Shown: one piece after another, positions 43,861 to 55,091 of the stretch
How the letters are laid out: every line of letters begins with the position of its first letter
Position numbering within the stretch: the stretch's first letter is position 1
Assembly (NCBI GenBank): GCA_030407315.1
Contig: JALQPE010002211.1
Location: 1 to 64,000, forward strand
DNA length: 64,000 bases
DNA from: Asparagopsis taxiformis
Lineage: Eukaryota > Rhodophyta > Florideophyceae > Bonnemaisoniales > Bonnemaisoniaceae
Direction of reading: 5' to 3'
Position numbers and translations under genes: made by a program
Notes under the pieces: generated by a model
The model's database searches: none
Seen by the model: only the letters and a program-made list of their open reading frames with translations
What the model was told of the DNA's origin: nothing

Positions 43861-45223
43861 ATGTCACAATCTCTTCCCCGACGATCTCCACGAAAACAGC
43901 GAGAAGAAGGTTCAGTGCCAACATCCGAATACGAGTTGCAACCGTCCACGTTGTTCCATGACATCCCCAGCCGGAGTTCTCGCCACGAAATTGACGAGAA
44001 TGGAAGTCCAGATGACTATACTAAGGTCTACACTTTCCTAGACTCCCTTAAGCGTGATGTGCTAAAGAACATGCTCCGCAGATGGCGTCAGAAGCTCGGA
44101 AGAAATAGGCTACAACTTTTATTCCACAGCTATAAGTACATCAAAGATTTGATAGATGATAGGAAAGATTTCAAGCAGAAGATGGAAAGTAATCCCTCCT
44201 GCCCCGACTTCGACATATTCTTAGGAGAATATTGTCAAGATTGGGTTACAACTCCTTCAGAAGATACAATTATGAAGGCGTTGAACATACAAGTTCTTCC
44301 ACAAAACCGTACATCACAGATCAAAATGTATGGATCAGGAGGAAGTGAGAAGGGGGAAGGAGAGGATAATAACGGGAACGACGAGGACTGCCAGCAGAAC
44401 TTCTCAGTATCTGAATTTGCTCGACTGTTTGTTATTTTACGTGATGACAAAGACGCAAGGTCGGCCATTTACAGACTGGGACAGGAAATGACTCGGGCAG
44501 AGATTGATTTCGGGAAAACGCGAGATTCGTTCTGGGGAATCGTGGCAGACAAGTTTAATAGTGAAGATGTCCTTCTGAACCAGTCATTTGTTGGAAACGT
44601 AGACGAAGCAGATCCCACAGAACCACCACCGTGCGTTAGAACTGGTGCTGTTCTTAAAAGGCAATTCAATGCAGCCAAAAATTTATTCACTGCAGCATTG
44701 AACAAGTGGCGTAGGTCTGGACAGAATAATCCTGATGCATTTGCTTCCTTTTTGAAACATAATGGTAAAAGAACTAAGCGCCTCCTCATAAAAGGCATTG
44801 ATAATATTTGTTGTATGCAGGCTTGGAACGCCCAATGGAGACAATCTGCTTATTGACTTGACAACAAAAATTATGAACACAGGAGGATGTGAGGGTGGTC
44901 TTTCACCTTGTGAAAATTCTACAGGGGTCCCTGTAAGTCCGGACTTTGGATTTCTGGAATCACGGAGAAAAAGGAGGAGAAGCATTGAAAATGATGGTTC
45001 AATTGACAAGGATATGCAGAGTATTGACAGAGTTGTCAGTAATTTATCAAGAATTATACCGGAAGATTCTGTTAATGATGATTCGGCCCACAGAGAAGTG
45101 TCGAAGTCCACGAAGCATATAAGGGAATGGAAAGAAAACAACTCGATGTTCCAGATTCTTGAATCTGCACTGAATGCGTTGGAGAGAGCGGAAGCAAGGG
45201 GTCGAGAGGGTTTCTACAAATAG
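43861..45223 (+). CDS. putative Harbinger-associated Myb/SANT-like protein, frame change near 44800
   Basis: First frame 43861-44856, second about 44798-45223. The product is hydrophilic with an N-terminal basic segment, an acidic glycine-rich GSEKGEGEDNNGNDED linker, then DSFWGIVADKFNSEDV, RTGAVLKRQFNAAKN and NKWRRSGQNN. That order (W...F-N...R...L-K-x-x-F...SGQ) is seen in DNA-binding accessory proteins next to PIF/Harbinger transposases. The C-terminal frame carries an RRKRRR patch. The frame change is either a one-base shift or a short intron ending at TTGTTGTATGCAG (44820); no satisfactory 5' splice site was found. Lying beside a Harbinger transposase remnant on the opposite strand supports the call. 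Confidence 0.5.
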
Positions 45224-45472
45224 CAAGAAAGAGGTATGACAAAGCACTGAAGGCTTACAAGGAAGTTTGCGATGTTGAAAAGGATAGATTGTTGTAAACA
45301 GATAGTTTTAGTCTGACTGCGATTGAAGTATCATAAGAAGTTACTTAGTGAATTAGAGCTTCATGCAGCTTGGCTACCTGTAGATACCATAATAATGACT
45401 TGGAAAGGAACGCCAACAAATTTAGAATAGTTCTGAGGTTTTTACTATACCCTACAACGCTTTTGAGCGCAT
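45224..45472. other. convergent spacer of the Harbinger remnant
   Basis: A/T-rich, no gene; lies between the accessory gene and the transposase fragment, which converge. Confidence 0.4.
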
Positions 45473-45988
45473 TCATGCAAAATGGGCAGGAATCGAGCGG
45501 TGAGTAATAGCAGGTCGTTCGTAGCCGCCAGATTCTATTACTTTGACAAGTCTTTGTCGTGTTTTTGATACATTGAGACGACTTTTACACGAATCGTCAG
45601 CTATTTCTCGGATATTATGGTCCGAAAACCAAGCCTTAGAGCGATGAAGATTACTCATATCATCTTTAGAAAGCTCACGCCTGCGCACAGGCTCCCCATG
45701 GTTGATACAAAAATTAAAGATTGACATTGTAGTACCAATGACCTCCGAAGCTATCTGTACATCAATGTTTAGCTTTCTGAGAATCCCCCACTTGGCCATC
45801 AACATACCAAATGCCTGTTCTACATGCATGCGCATACTGGAATGGTAAAAATTGAATGAATCTTCAATGTCCGTCTTTCGCGAGGAGGGCACAGGTGTAA
45901 TGAGATAGTTTGTGAAGATATATGCTTCATCCCCTGCTATCCAAAACGGATGTGGAAGTGTGATGCAATTTATGTTGCGAGCGCGCAC
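45473..45988 (-). pseudogene. PIF/Harbinger (DDE_4-type) transposase, C-terminal fragment
   Basis: The fragment has FWIAGDEAYIFTNYLITP, with the second catalytic Asp in GDEAY, and FNFYHSSMRMHVEQAFGMLMAKWGILRKL, with the catalytic Glu in VEQAFG. This is the classic end of an ALP1/Harbinger transposase. The first catalytic Asp and the whole N-terminal half are missing: at about 45975 the sequence passes abruptly into CpG-rich DNA of the next element. So the gene was cut by that insertion. Confidence 0.8.
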
Positions 45989-47318
45989 GCGGGTTGAAGC
46001 GATAGCGTCGAGTTGAGTCCGCGTGCATCCGCGCTGAGTTAGTAAGCGAGCGTACGCGTGGCGAGTCGATTACGTGTCACGGTGCGCCTGCGCGAACGCG
46101 TGCGACTGCGAGCCCGGCGCCATGTGTAGCGATTTCTACGAATTTCCCTTTATTTCGCCTTTTTGGGTTTTTTATGACGAAAGTCTTTTTCCCAAATATT
46201 TCCCTTTTGTGTGCGAGCGAGCGGCGGCCGCCGGCCGGCCGCGCAAGGACAACCTGTTCTTAGTAGTTAGCTATTAATGGTCGTTCTGCTTCGCACCTTA
46301 CCAATAAACAGCCAGCATCTTCGCAGCTACGAGTTAAGCGAATCGCGAGGACCGATTGCGTTGAAACGTTGCGTGCGGGTTGCTCACGATCGCCGACGTT
46401 CGCGTGCGCGCTGCGCATAAACCGATCGTCGAACTGCGTCGCACCGCGATAGCGCGCGTTGCGTCGCACGCCACTAGGCCAGGGATTTACGACCCCTGTG
46501 TGGATCGCGTTGTGCTCGAGTTTACTCGGTGATCTCACCCTGAGATCACGGCTTGCGCCGGCCCGCGAATCCCGTGTTGCGATCGTTCCCTACGCGTTCC
46601 GCCGTTGTACCACCCGTTCGCCAGCGCGACCGAGCGACGCGCGAAACGCAAGTTCAACCAGCGCGTTACGGTTCATCTCGCCCTGACACGGTTGCAATTC
46701 TAGAACTCCCTTAGCGATCGCCACCCCGGCTGGTCCTACAACTGGTCTCTCGACCTAGAATTGCGCGAACCGACGTGCGAACTCAGCGAAGGACAGAAAC
46801 TCCGCTTGGGGAAAACACGGGACGCCAAAACCTATCGCTTACTCTAATTTTCCCTTTCTCCGTTCATCGTGCGCGACAGCGAGGGCGATTGACGCGTGCG
46901 CGCGTATCGCTATCCCGGAAGCGGTGCTATAGCCTCTCTGGTTTGTATAACTACCCTATCTCTACTACGACGATTCGCCACGCGGAACGACGCGATCGAA
47001 GACGCAGCGCGTGCGCGCGCTAGTTCGCAACCCTAACGCGGGTTCGGCGGTGCCGAAAATATTGGGTTCGCGGACGATCGAGACCCATCTTTGCGCGTTC
47101 CGAGCGAGGAAGAAGCCCTCCTGCGAGCGAACTCGGCCCCCTCACCCTTACTACGCGCGCCCGATACGCAGACAATTTTCGGGAAGCGCTTCCCTTCTTA
47201 CTTGCCAATTTTTCGACGCGCCGACGCTCGATTTTGACGCGCGCCGAATCCCCCTTTCACCCTTTCCATCATCCCTTTTTCCCTTTTCCCTAACCGACCA
47301 TCGAACGCAACCGCGCCG
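45989..47318 (+). other. leader / probable 5' LTR of the gag-protease element
   Basis: No convincing gene. Open frames in several phases reflect high GC content. LTR limits and primer-binding site could not be fixed because no second LTR copy is in the window. Confidence 0.4.
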
Positions 47319-48017
47319 ATGTATCCCCCTACGCGCGAGCGATCGAACGCGCAGACCAAACCGCCGCCAGTCGCGTCGCAAACGCACGCAGTCGACGCAC
47401 TGGTCGCTTCACATATCCCTGACCCTACCGCTTCCCCCTGGCCGCCGTTACCGACGCAAGCGCTCGCGAGCATCGATGAAGACGCGCAAACGTCCGACGA
47501 TGGCGCCGCAACGAAGCGCGATGCCGAGTTCCGCGTTACCGACGTGCACGCTACGCCGTCCGCAACGCTTCCGAGCTTGGTTCGACAAGTAGTGGTCGAC
47601 CCTACGTTCCAATGCATGCTCCAGGCTGAAGTACGAGCTGCGGTGGACCGCGCTATCAAGGGCCAATCACGTGGATTGGCGGCTCAGATGAGGGCGCAAG
47701 TCCACAACCTAATCGTCACTACGATGGACTCCCGCGAGGAGCACAATATTGACCGTGCGAATGTCGCTGCGCGCGAAAACCGAACGCGAACCGCGGCGCG
47801 CGCGACTCCGACGAACTACGCGCGTAGCGCAGATCCCGAAGGATGGCTGGAACTGGCGCGCCAGGAACTGTCATTCGACGACCACCCGCGTTCGGATAGC
47901 GACGATGGACCCGCGCATCCCGGGCTGGTAGAAATCCAGCCGTTGAACGAGCTGTTCACGCGTGCGCTTTCGTATCGCACGTATCGCTTGCGTAATACGG
48001 ACCGCGCGTTTAACTGA
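47319..48017 (+). CDS. gag: gag N-terminal part
   Basis: Starts ATGTATCCCCCTACGCG; N-terminus Pro/Ala-rich, then charged helical sequence. It ends at TGA 48015-48017, but the same frame is open immediately afterwards (TNASELANTAKMV...), so this is one gag with a single premature stop. A CGA-to-TGA change would account for it. Confidence 0.6.
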   Translation: MYPPTRERSNAQTKPPPVASQTHAVDALVASHIPDPTASPWPPLPTQALASIDEDAQTSDDGAATKRDAEFRVTDVHATPSATLPSLVRQVVVDPTFQCMLQAEVRAAVDRAIKGQSRGLAAQMRAQVHNLIVTTMDSREEHNIDRANVAARENRTRTAARATPTNYARSADPEGWLELARQELSFDDHPRSDSDDGPAHPGLVEIQPLNELFTRALSYRTYRLRNTDRAFN

Positions 48018-48032
48018 ACAAATGCGAGCGAA

Positions 48033-48551
48033 TTGGCTAACACCGCGAAAATGGTGCGCCATTCGATGCAAGGAGAGAATTTCACGGGCGCTGACGGAAT
48101 CGCTGTGCTATCGTTCCTGAAGTATTTCAAGAGCGCATGCGACGACACCGGCGTATCCGAAGGCGCAGCGCTGCCGATTCTCAAGTATTTCCTGGCCGAC
48201 GAGGCGCGCGACACGTTCCAAACGTACGTGGGACGAACGTTCCGAGGAGCGCGTGCGGGCGTCGAATCGATCACTTGCTACGCGGAAGCCGTTCAGTGGC
48301 TCCTGCTAACCTATGCGCACGAAGGCGACGTCGCGCAAGCGTACCGTGACGTGGCGCAACAAACGCAAGACCCGAAGGAACCCGAAACGCAATTCGCTAC
48401 GAGACTACGACGTCGCGCGCTGCGCTGCGGCGATGCGTTTAGCGAGCGAACGCTTGTTTCTATTTTCTTCGATGGTCTGCGACCCTATGCGCAAACCTTG
48501 TGCGGGACGCGCTGTCTCGCGACCCGCGTCGATACACCTTTCGAGAGCTAG
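48033..48551 (+). CDS. gag: gag capsid-like part
   Basis: In frame with the previous ORF. FTGADGIAVLSFLKYFKSACDDTGVSEGAALPILKYFL and PEEP-like TQDPKEPETQFATRLRRRALRCGDAF resemble gypsy-type capsid. The frame shifts by one base near 48505 into the next ORF (RDALSRDPRRYTFRELVSMAQ). Confidence 0.65.
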   Translation: MANTAKMVRHSMQGENFTGADGIAVLSFLKYFKSACDDTGVSEGAALPILKYFLADEARDTFQTYVGRTFRGARAGVESITCYAEAVQWLLLTYAHEGDVAQAYRDVAQQTQDPKEPETQFATRLRRRALRCGDAFSERTLVSIFFDGLRPYAQTLCGTRCLATRVDTPFES

Positions 48552-49066
48552 TCTCTATGGCACAGAGCCACGGGGACACGCACCGAGCGATGACGCCGAC
48601 GACGAGCGCGCGACCGCTATTACGGCGAACTCCCGCGCTCTACGTGGAAGAGGACGAGACACCGACGCTGCAGGCGCTGACCGTGGGGCACACCCCGCCA
48701 TCAGGCTTCTCATCGCCAAACATCTCAACCTCCGCCGCGACGCCGCACGCTCCGCGCGAACGGAAGTTCTCGACCCCAAGCCCCATGCGAAGTCCAACTT
48801 CGCTTGGCACCCCTTCGTCGAATTATCGCACGCCACGCTCTCGCGACGCATCGCCCGCCGACCGCTCGCGCCGCTTTGCGCATAACGATGACCGAGAACG
48901 TGAATGCGCGGGATCGTACACGGCGCACATACCGCGCGCAACTTACCCACCGCCTATCGTGAGACAGACGGCACCGGCCGACACGTTTCGCACAGCGGCG
49001 TTCCGCTGTCTGATATGCCGGAAGTTCGGGCATCCCATGGTGAGTTGCCCGCTGCTCTCATCCTAG
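48500..49066 (+). CDS. gag: gag C-terminus with CCHC zinc knuckle
   Basis: Continues gag after a one-base shift. A Ser/Thr/Pro/Arg-rich linker leads to CLICRKFGHPMVSC at about 49007-49048, an exact CX2CX4HX4C knuckle that binds nucleic acid in nucleocapsid proteins. Ends TAG at 49066. The same frame reopens after this stop with an acidic spacer to about 49288. Confidence 0.75.
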   Translation: MRDALSRDPRRYTFRELVSMAQSHGDTHRAMTPTTSARPLLRRTPALYVEEDETPTLQALTVGHTPPSGFSSPNISTSAATPHAPRERKFSTPSPMRSPTSLGTPSSNYRTPRSRDASPADRSRRFAHNDDRERECAGSYTAHIPRATYPPPIVRQTAPADTFRTAAFRCLICRKFGHPMVSCPLLSS

Positions 49067-49332
49067 CAACAGGCCACGATTCGCGAGATGCATAGCCACG
49101 CGCGCCTAACGCCCGAAGAACTGAACCTGCAGCGCAACGTTCAGGTTTTCGAAGTTTCCGCGGACGATGACGCACGCGAGCGCGAAAGCGAACGCACGCG
49201 CGAAGATGACGCGCACGACGGCGAGCAGCTCACGCCCCACTCGGTTCGTTTCGCAGAAGACCCGGAAAACGCCTACGAGGAGTCGTAGCGGGTGGGCCGA
49301 CTCCTCCTCACCCAACGGACACGCGACGCGCG

Positions 49333-50100
49333 ATGGCGCAACCGCTGCGCGAAAAACCGCCTCCGTTACCACCCGAAACAGTGGTCCTGTTTCAGACCCC
49401 TACCGCGAACTACAAACTCGAGATTCGCGTCGGATATAATCTACGCACGGCCACCGCGGTGACCACTGTGCTTGATACCGGCGCGGGCCCGAGTCTCATT
49501 CGCGAGAACGTATTAGGCGCTGATTGGAAGCGCCACGCTACACCGCCGACGTTGCGCTGCGCGATTATCGACGCGAATGGACGACGCCTCGCGCCGAACG
49601 CGTCGTTGCGCCTTAGCGTTCTTCTAGGTGCCCGCGCGCACCTTCAAACTTTCCTGGTGATGCCGCGCTTATCCGTCCCTTGCATCCTGGGAGCAGACTT
49701 CATCGACAGTGTGGTTCGGATGATCTATACCGGGCCGCAGCGTGCGTTGCGAACCCGCTATGGGGACCACGTTCCGATGCTCCCGCGCACGCCGACGAAA
49801 CCGCGCCGCGCACCGATCCCCAAGACTACCCGACCAACAGATTTCGCGCCTATCCGGGTCGCGCGTCGCACGTCGATTCCGCCGCACGGGACGCGAGCTA
49901 TCGAAGTCACCACGGGCGCTCACGGACGCTGCATTACGATACCCGCGACCGACCTCTACGGACAGAAGTTGCTGCGTCTAGCCAATGGTGAAGCGCAGAT
50001 TAAAAGGAACGTGCCCTTCAGTGTGCAAGTGCACAACGCCGGCACCCGCCTACAGGTCTTGCCCAAAGGCATGAAGATGGGCGCCGCAGCGGAATACTAG
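49333..50100 (+). CDS. pro: retropepsin-type aspartic protease
   Basis: The active site TTVLDTGAGPSLIRENVL (DTGA) lies at about 49465. The second half of the fold is visible as VPCILGADFIDSVV. Retropepsins work as dimers and process the polyprotein. A linker rich in Pro/Arg and a further segment (GKMGAAAEY end) follow. In full-length elements RT should come next; here the frame ends TAG at 50098-50100 inside the first minisatellite unit. Confidence 0.8.
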   Translation: MAQPLREKPPPLPPETVVLFQTPTANYKLEIRVGYNLRTATAVTTVLDTGAGPSLIRENVLGADWKRHATPPTLRCAIIDANGRRLAPNASLRLSVLLGARAHLQTFLVMPRLSVPCILGADFIDSVVRMIYTGPQRALRTRYGDHVPMLPRTPTKPRRAPIPKTTRPTDFAPIRVARRTSIPPHGTRAIEVTTGAHGRCITIPATDLYGQKLLRLANGEAQIKRNVPFSVQVHNAGTRLQVLPKGMKMGAAAEY

Positions 50101-50287
50101 GGCCCGACATCCACTTTCTCTAGTACATATGGCGGAATACTAGGGCCCGACATCCACTTTCTCTAGTACGTTTGGCGGAATACTAGGGCCCGACATCCAC
50201 TTTCTCTAGTACGTTTGGCGGAATACTAGGACCCGACATCCACTTTCTCTAGTACGTTTGGCGGAATACTAGGACCCGACATCCAGT
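50089..50287. repeat. 43-bp minisatellite, nearly 5 units
   Basis: Unit GCGGAATACTAGGGCCCGAC plus ATCCACTTTCTCTAGTACGTTTG, starting at 50089, 50132, 50175, 50218 and 50261. The last unit breaks off after ACATCCA. The first unit overlaps the end of the protease ORF, so each unit holds a copy of its stop codon. Confidence 0.9.
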
Positions 50288-50409
50288 ACACAATATATCA
50301 GCGAAAACCGGGAGGGAAGAAATTACAGCGGATGGTAAATTCAGGGCCCATATCGGACCGTATTTTATTCTCTCATTTAGGAAACTGCTCGTATACAATA
50401 CGTCTCTCT

Positions 50410-50553
50410 AGAATAGGAAATACATATCTGGTCAGAATAGGAAATTCATATCTGGTCAGAATAGGAAATAAATACCCGGTTAGAATACGAAATACGTATC
50501 CAGCCAGAATAAGAAATACGTATCCAGCCAGAATGCAAAATACCTGTCAGCAT
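50410..50553. repeat. 24-bp minisatellite, about 6 units
   Basis: Unit AGAATAGGAAATACATATCT plus GGTC, diverging progressively to the right. Because 24 is a multiple of 3 it makes an open frame with an 8-residue repeat, which I do not regard as a gene. Confidence 0.85.
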
Positions 50554-51390
50554 ATCGTCGATCACCCATCTCCCTCACTATCGCGTTCTCCCTACCATCC
50601 GAACGCCATGCACCACCATCCGCACATACTTCAAGAACCCTCACGACCTAGATTACAAAAAATCCGCTCCTTCCCAATTCCATCCCCGCTTTTCTCGACA
50701 CCACCCAGCCCATTAAATCATCAAGACATCAAACACGAACATGGTCAGCAAAATCTTACACCACTTGAAACCCACTCTCACTTCTATCGTATGCCCGAAA
50801 ATATACACATACCAGAAACACCTCACAGCTTCATTCCCCATCTTCCTAGATCCCTTCTTCACTCTCCTTCAGTCCTGCCGTTCCTGCTTCACCACTCCTG
50901 CATCACATACACAACATCAACCCCAACAGTCAGATTCAAAAGCAACGCTTACCACGACAGATATCCTAGAAACTCCCTTACTTACCTCTCATCCATCCTA
51001 CACACAATACAAACCATGATCCAAAAACCTTGCAATGAATAATCAAAGTCAGCAGTCCATATCTTCGCAAAACACATCCTAGCGCTCAATGAAACTTACC
51101 TTCCGTCATCAACATTCCTGCATCATCTACACAACATCGGAATCAACCACAACAGTCAGACTCAAAACCAACCTTCCCTCGCACCATACTTTCAAAACTT
51201 CACGTACCTCTCTTCCATCCTCCGCTCAATACACACCATGAGTTAACAGGCTTCTAATGAAAAATATCGCATCAACGGAAATAGTCAGACTCAAAACCCA
51301 CGCTTCCCTCAATGCATACCCTCAATATTCGCGCACGTACCTTCGTCCATCCTCTACACTAAACAAAGCAAAGGCGGTCAAAGAATCTCA
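50554..51390. repeat. G-poor block with diverged tandem repeats of roughly 130 bp
   Basis: C/A/T-rich plus strand. Blocks AACAGTCAGA(C/T)TCAAAA, TTCCCTC, CGTACCT and CATCCT(A/C)C-CTCAATACA recur at about 50928, 51145 and 51283. No gene is supported. Confidence 0.5.
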
Positions 51391-51964
51391 GTCGTTGATG
51401 AGGGCGGAGTAGAGCCTGCGGCGTCGACCGGACAGCTTTCTGCGTCCGCTTAATTCTTGCTGTGCATACTCGAAATCATCGCCGGCAGTGAGATTGAGTA
51501 TGGCCCAAGCCATGGTCTCTGATTCCCCGAACAATGAGATCCAGATCGAGAACAACAAATATAAACATATAATCATATATATGAGAATCCATTTGCTTTC
51601 CTTACATGATCCGTGGCATATCCGCTGTAAAGCACATTCAGATTCCACGAAGTTCGGAAATAAAAAAGTTTATTATTACAAATGAATTAATTGAAAATTC
51701 ATGTCCCAGGCAGTCGTTCGTCCTTCCATGCACACGTTGCCAGCACGCAATGTGATGTAACAGTTGGAAATGATTGAACTCTCGGTTAAATTCCACCGTT
51801 GGGATGTCAGCTGGAGTGAGCACAAAACTACTACCCACAAAACTACGAACGAACACGTTACATTCCAAGTCTCGAAAGCACCACAAAAATAAAATTGGTC
51901 GCATCTGGACGGCACAGTCTCCCCTGTTCAGCTCGCAATCCTCCCCTTTGCGTCAAAACTCGAC
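51391..51964. other. spacer upstream of the Plavaka-like transposase
   Basis: No gene recognised. Candidate promoter region for the transposase; no CACTA-type terminus could be placed confidently. Confidence 0.35.
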
Positions 51965-54900
51965 ATGGAATGCAAGTATGAAGGGTGCTTCTACTACTGC
52001 GTAGATGCTTATGCGCTCGCGCTGCATGAGCGAACGTGTCGCTACCGTTTCAACCCCTCTCCCCAACATTTCAACAACGCTCGTGTCCCTGCCGTCACCC
52101 ATGAGCCTGCTCGAAACGGCGACCATGATTCCCCGCAACCCAGCTCCCCAGACCCAGAATCTGGTCGTGCTTCCTCCAGCGACTCACCCTGTGACGCTCC
52201 ACTGCCACCAACCTCAACCCCCTCCCGCGCAGACCTCCTCGTGCAATCCCTCGCCGCCAGTCTCACAACCCTCGAGTACAAGGCCGGCGCTGGCCGCGTG
52301 AGCGAAGTCATCACCATCCTACAAGACCCCGCATTCTCCCTAGAAAAGTTCAACAGCGCCGTTCGCACCGTAGAAGAATGTCGCCACGTTACCGCTTCCA
52401 TGGTCGAAACACATTTCCGCACCGAAGGTTACAAGAGCCACATCATTCCAGACAAAACTGGTAAGTACTCGGCACAGCTGTACCTCCGCGACCCAGTCGA
52501 CATGCTCCGCAGGCAGTTAGCACTGGCTAACGACCAAAATACTCTCTTCCACCCCTCCCCACAGACCGCCCCAGACGGCACCGCAATATTTTCTCATCCC
52601 CTACACACAGAATTCGCGAAAACGCTGCACCAGGTTACTAGACAGCGCGTGCAGCTCTCGGAAGATCCACAGGTCGTATGGGCAGAGGAAACTGATCCCA
52701 CCCCTTCCTCCTTTGCCGGCCTCCTCCAAGTGTACTCCGACAAGAGCAGCACAAGCCTCAAGAGCTCCGCAATCGTCGCATACCCCATACACGTCACACT
52801 GCTCAACTTCTCCGCCCCCCTCCGTCGCCACTGCATCCGTACCGGCCTCACCATCGTCGGGTATCTTCCGTACATTGTTAACCCTTCGTCCAACGCCTTG
52901 TTCGGTGATGAAATGCCGACAACCTCTAGTTCTGCTAGTCGCGCTCGCAAAATTGATATTCTTCATAAAGCACTCGAAAAAGTGTTTTCGTCCCTATCCA
53001 CCGCGTTCTCTTCCGGGTTCCCCTGCACAGACTCCACTGCAACTGCCCGCCAATGCTTTCCCATCCTAGCCAATTATTGCTGCGACTTTCCAGAGGCCAA
53101 AGAGCTGTCATGCACTCGCAACAGCACTACCACCACACATCCCTGCCACCGCTGCTACATCCCCGCCACTCAACTTGAATCCACCGCGCCACACCAGCCC
53201 CGCTCCCTCGATGATACACGCTCTGCACGCCAAGAGAGCGCTCAGGAGCATACAACTGCTCCGCTCGAAGCTCTCTCCCTCCTCGAACAACACTCTGTCC
53301 TCGAATCGACTGCTCTTTTACCCACCAACAGTCCCCTAGACCCCTACAACATTTTCTCCTTCGAGCCTCTGCACAATCTCCACCTCGGCATCTCAAAGCT
53401 CATCAACTCATCAAACAGTGCATTGTCCACCGCCTCAGCTCCCCAGACCTCACCACCACCACTGCCTCCCATTCCGGGACACCTCGCACCTTCAAGAAGG
53501 TGAAAAAATCCATCCTCGCCGGCTCAAACAGCATTCTGTCCGCTATCGAACGCGACTACTACATCACCGGTCTTCATGTCGACTTCTCCAAGGGTGAGAA
53601 GGGCACCAATTTGAACGGCCTCTTCACGGAGGACGGCATACGCGGCATGCTCGCAGCCAAAGACTATCACCATGTCGACATGGTGTTCCCTTTCATCGCA
53701 GCATTCATTGACACATGCTGTGACGAAGTGGAGACAGCCCCCCTCACTTCCATCTGCACGCAATACTCTGACCTCGTCGCATGGGTCATGAAACGCGGTC
53801 GCATCAAGCACTGGACTGCCGCCGAACTAGAAAGCCTCCAGAACTCCATTTCCTATTTCAAACAATCAATGCTCTCCACCCTCGGCCCATTCCACACCAC
53901 AGGTCTCAAAACTTTCAAGTTCCATCTTCTAGACCATCTTCCCGGTGACTTGCAGAGATATGGCGCCCTGGAACACATTGATGCAGGCCCCTACGAACAC
54001 TCGCATCTTCTGTTCAAACAGAGTTATAGGAAAACCTCTCGAAGGCGCTCCACAGCCATGGAAGAGACTATTCGCCACATGGAATTCTCCTTGGCCACTC
54101 CAACTGGTCACACCCCATCCAACACATTGGGAAACCCACGCATGATATCGCCCACAGACGGTGCAGTACTCGTTCGCGACGGATTCACCGTTGCACTGCA
54201 CGACTTTGCCTCCCTGCTGCCCGATGCAACCCTCCTCGTTGCAGATATCGACGGACAGCCCGATCCTTCCACTCTTTTGCCTCTGCACAACTCCTCGTTC
54301 CCGTCTGGCACCATAACGCTATTCCAGCAACTCGGTGACACAGCTGCACAAGCGTTCCTCACCCTCGCTAGACTGCGCGCCACGGCAGAAGGCCCTCCAA
54401 TACATGACATGGACATTTCCGTCACCGTGGTAAAGTCCGCCTACGTCATGGGAGGGTACGTCCCAGATGCCGACGACTTTGACCCGCACAGTGGCATGCT
54501 TCGCCCCACAAACGTGTCGAGGCACAAGCAGCAGCGCGTCTTTGCAACTTCATCATTCGGCCCCGCAAAGTGATCGCAGTACTCCTTTGTCGTCATCTCC
54601 GGAACTGCCGATGACTACAGAACCATATGGGTAGGGCGCGTCCTGGCACTGGTACGCCTGCAGTCTCCAAACCTGTTTCAACCTGTAGAACTCGCTTTCG
54701 TTCAGTATATGACCTGCTTTGCCCCAAAAACCGCTGTGGAAAAATCACTTGGGTGCATTTGTTTAAAGTGGTCCACATGGGACCCGGACAACGGATCCGT
54801 TGACAGCAATGACACTGCATCCCACAGTGCAGGTGGTCCTTGGTTTGACCTCATTCCTGCATTTACTATATCTGGCACCGTGCACATCGTACGAAGTAAC

Positions 54901-55014
54901 TTTCCAGTCAAGCCATTTACGAAACAAATGCACTGGTCGGACCACCGTTTCTATCTCAACCGCTTCTACACCAACACTGATTACCAGTTCACAGATGATA
55001 ATGAAGAAGAATAA
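51965..55014 (+). pseudogene. CACTA/Plavaka-like transposase with frameshift and premature TGA
   Basis: N-terminal zinc finger (CKYEGC...HERTC). Core signatures of Plavaka-type transposases: LQVYSDKSST (first Asp), IVAYPIHVTLLNFSAPLRRH, IVGYLPYIV, CFPILANYCCDFPEAK (second Asp), then C-x2-C as CHRCYIP and EPLHNLHLGI. At 53399-53414 the 8-mer CTCATCAA is tandemly duplicated; removing one copy restores one frame through the junction between ORFs 51965-53503 and 53500-54573. The second frame ends at TGA 54571, but the same frame runs on without stop to 55014 and has a family-like C-terminus (HWSDHRFYLNRFYTNTDYQF). Two local lesions therefore disable an otherwise complete gene of about 1000 codons. 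Confidence 0.75.
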
Positions 55015-55091
55015 ATCTAAATCGCAGCACTCTATTGATAATGTACTACATGATAAGCCTTCTAGTCAACATCACATTTACTGCACTAATT
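55015..55091. other. convergent spacer
   Basis: Short A/T-rich gap between the transposase and the opposite-strand ORF. Confidence 0.4.

Larger units (their letters stand above)
45974..50100 (+). mobile_element. CpG-rich LTR-type retroelement remnant with gag and protease only
   Basis: Composition changes sharply at about 45974 to a CGCG-rich sequence that continues to about 50100. A leader of about 1.3 kb (probably LTR plus untranslated region; no second LTR found) precedes gag and a retropepsin. RT, RNase H and integrase are absent: coding stops where the 43-bp minisatellite starts. Confidence 0.65.

Noticed and set aside
44764..44820. 57-bp intron (GTAAAA...TGCAG) in the Harbinger-associated gene
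   Set aside because: Splicing at these sites leads to an early stop rather than into the downstream frame, so the intron is not supported as drawn.
50089..50287. CRISPR-like array of 43-bp repeats
   Set aside because: Units are directly adjacent with no unique spacers, in a eukaryotic transposon context.
50332..51042. Open frame of 236 codons with an 8-residue repeat
   Set aside because: The repeat is a 24-bp minisatellite and the rest is G-poor low-complexity sequence; frame is explained by composition.
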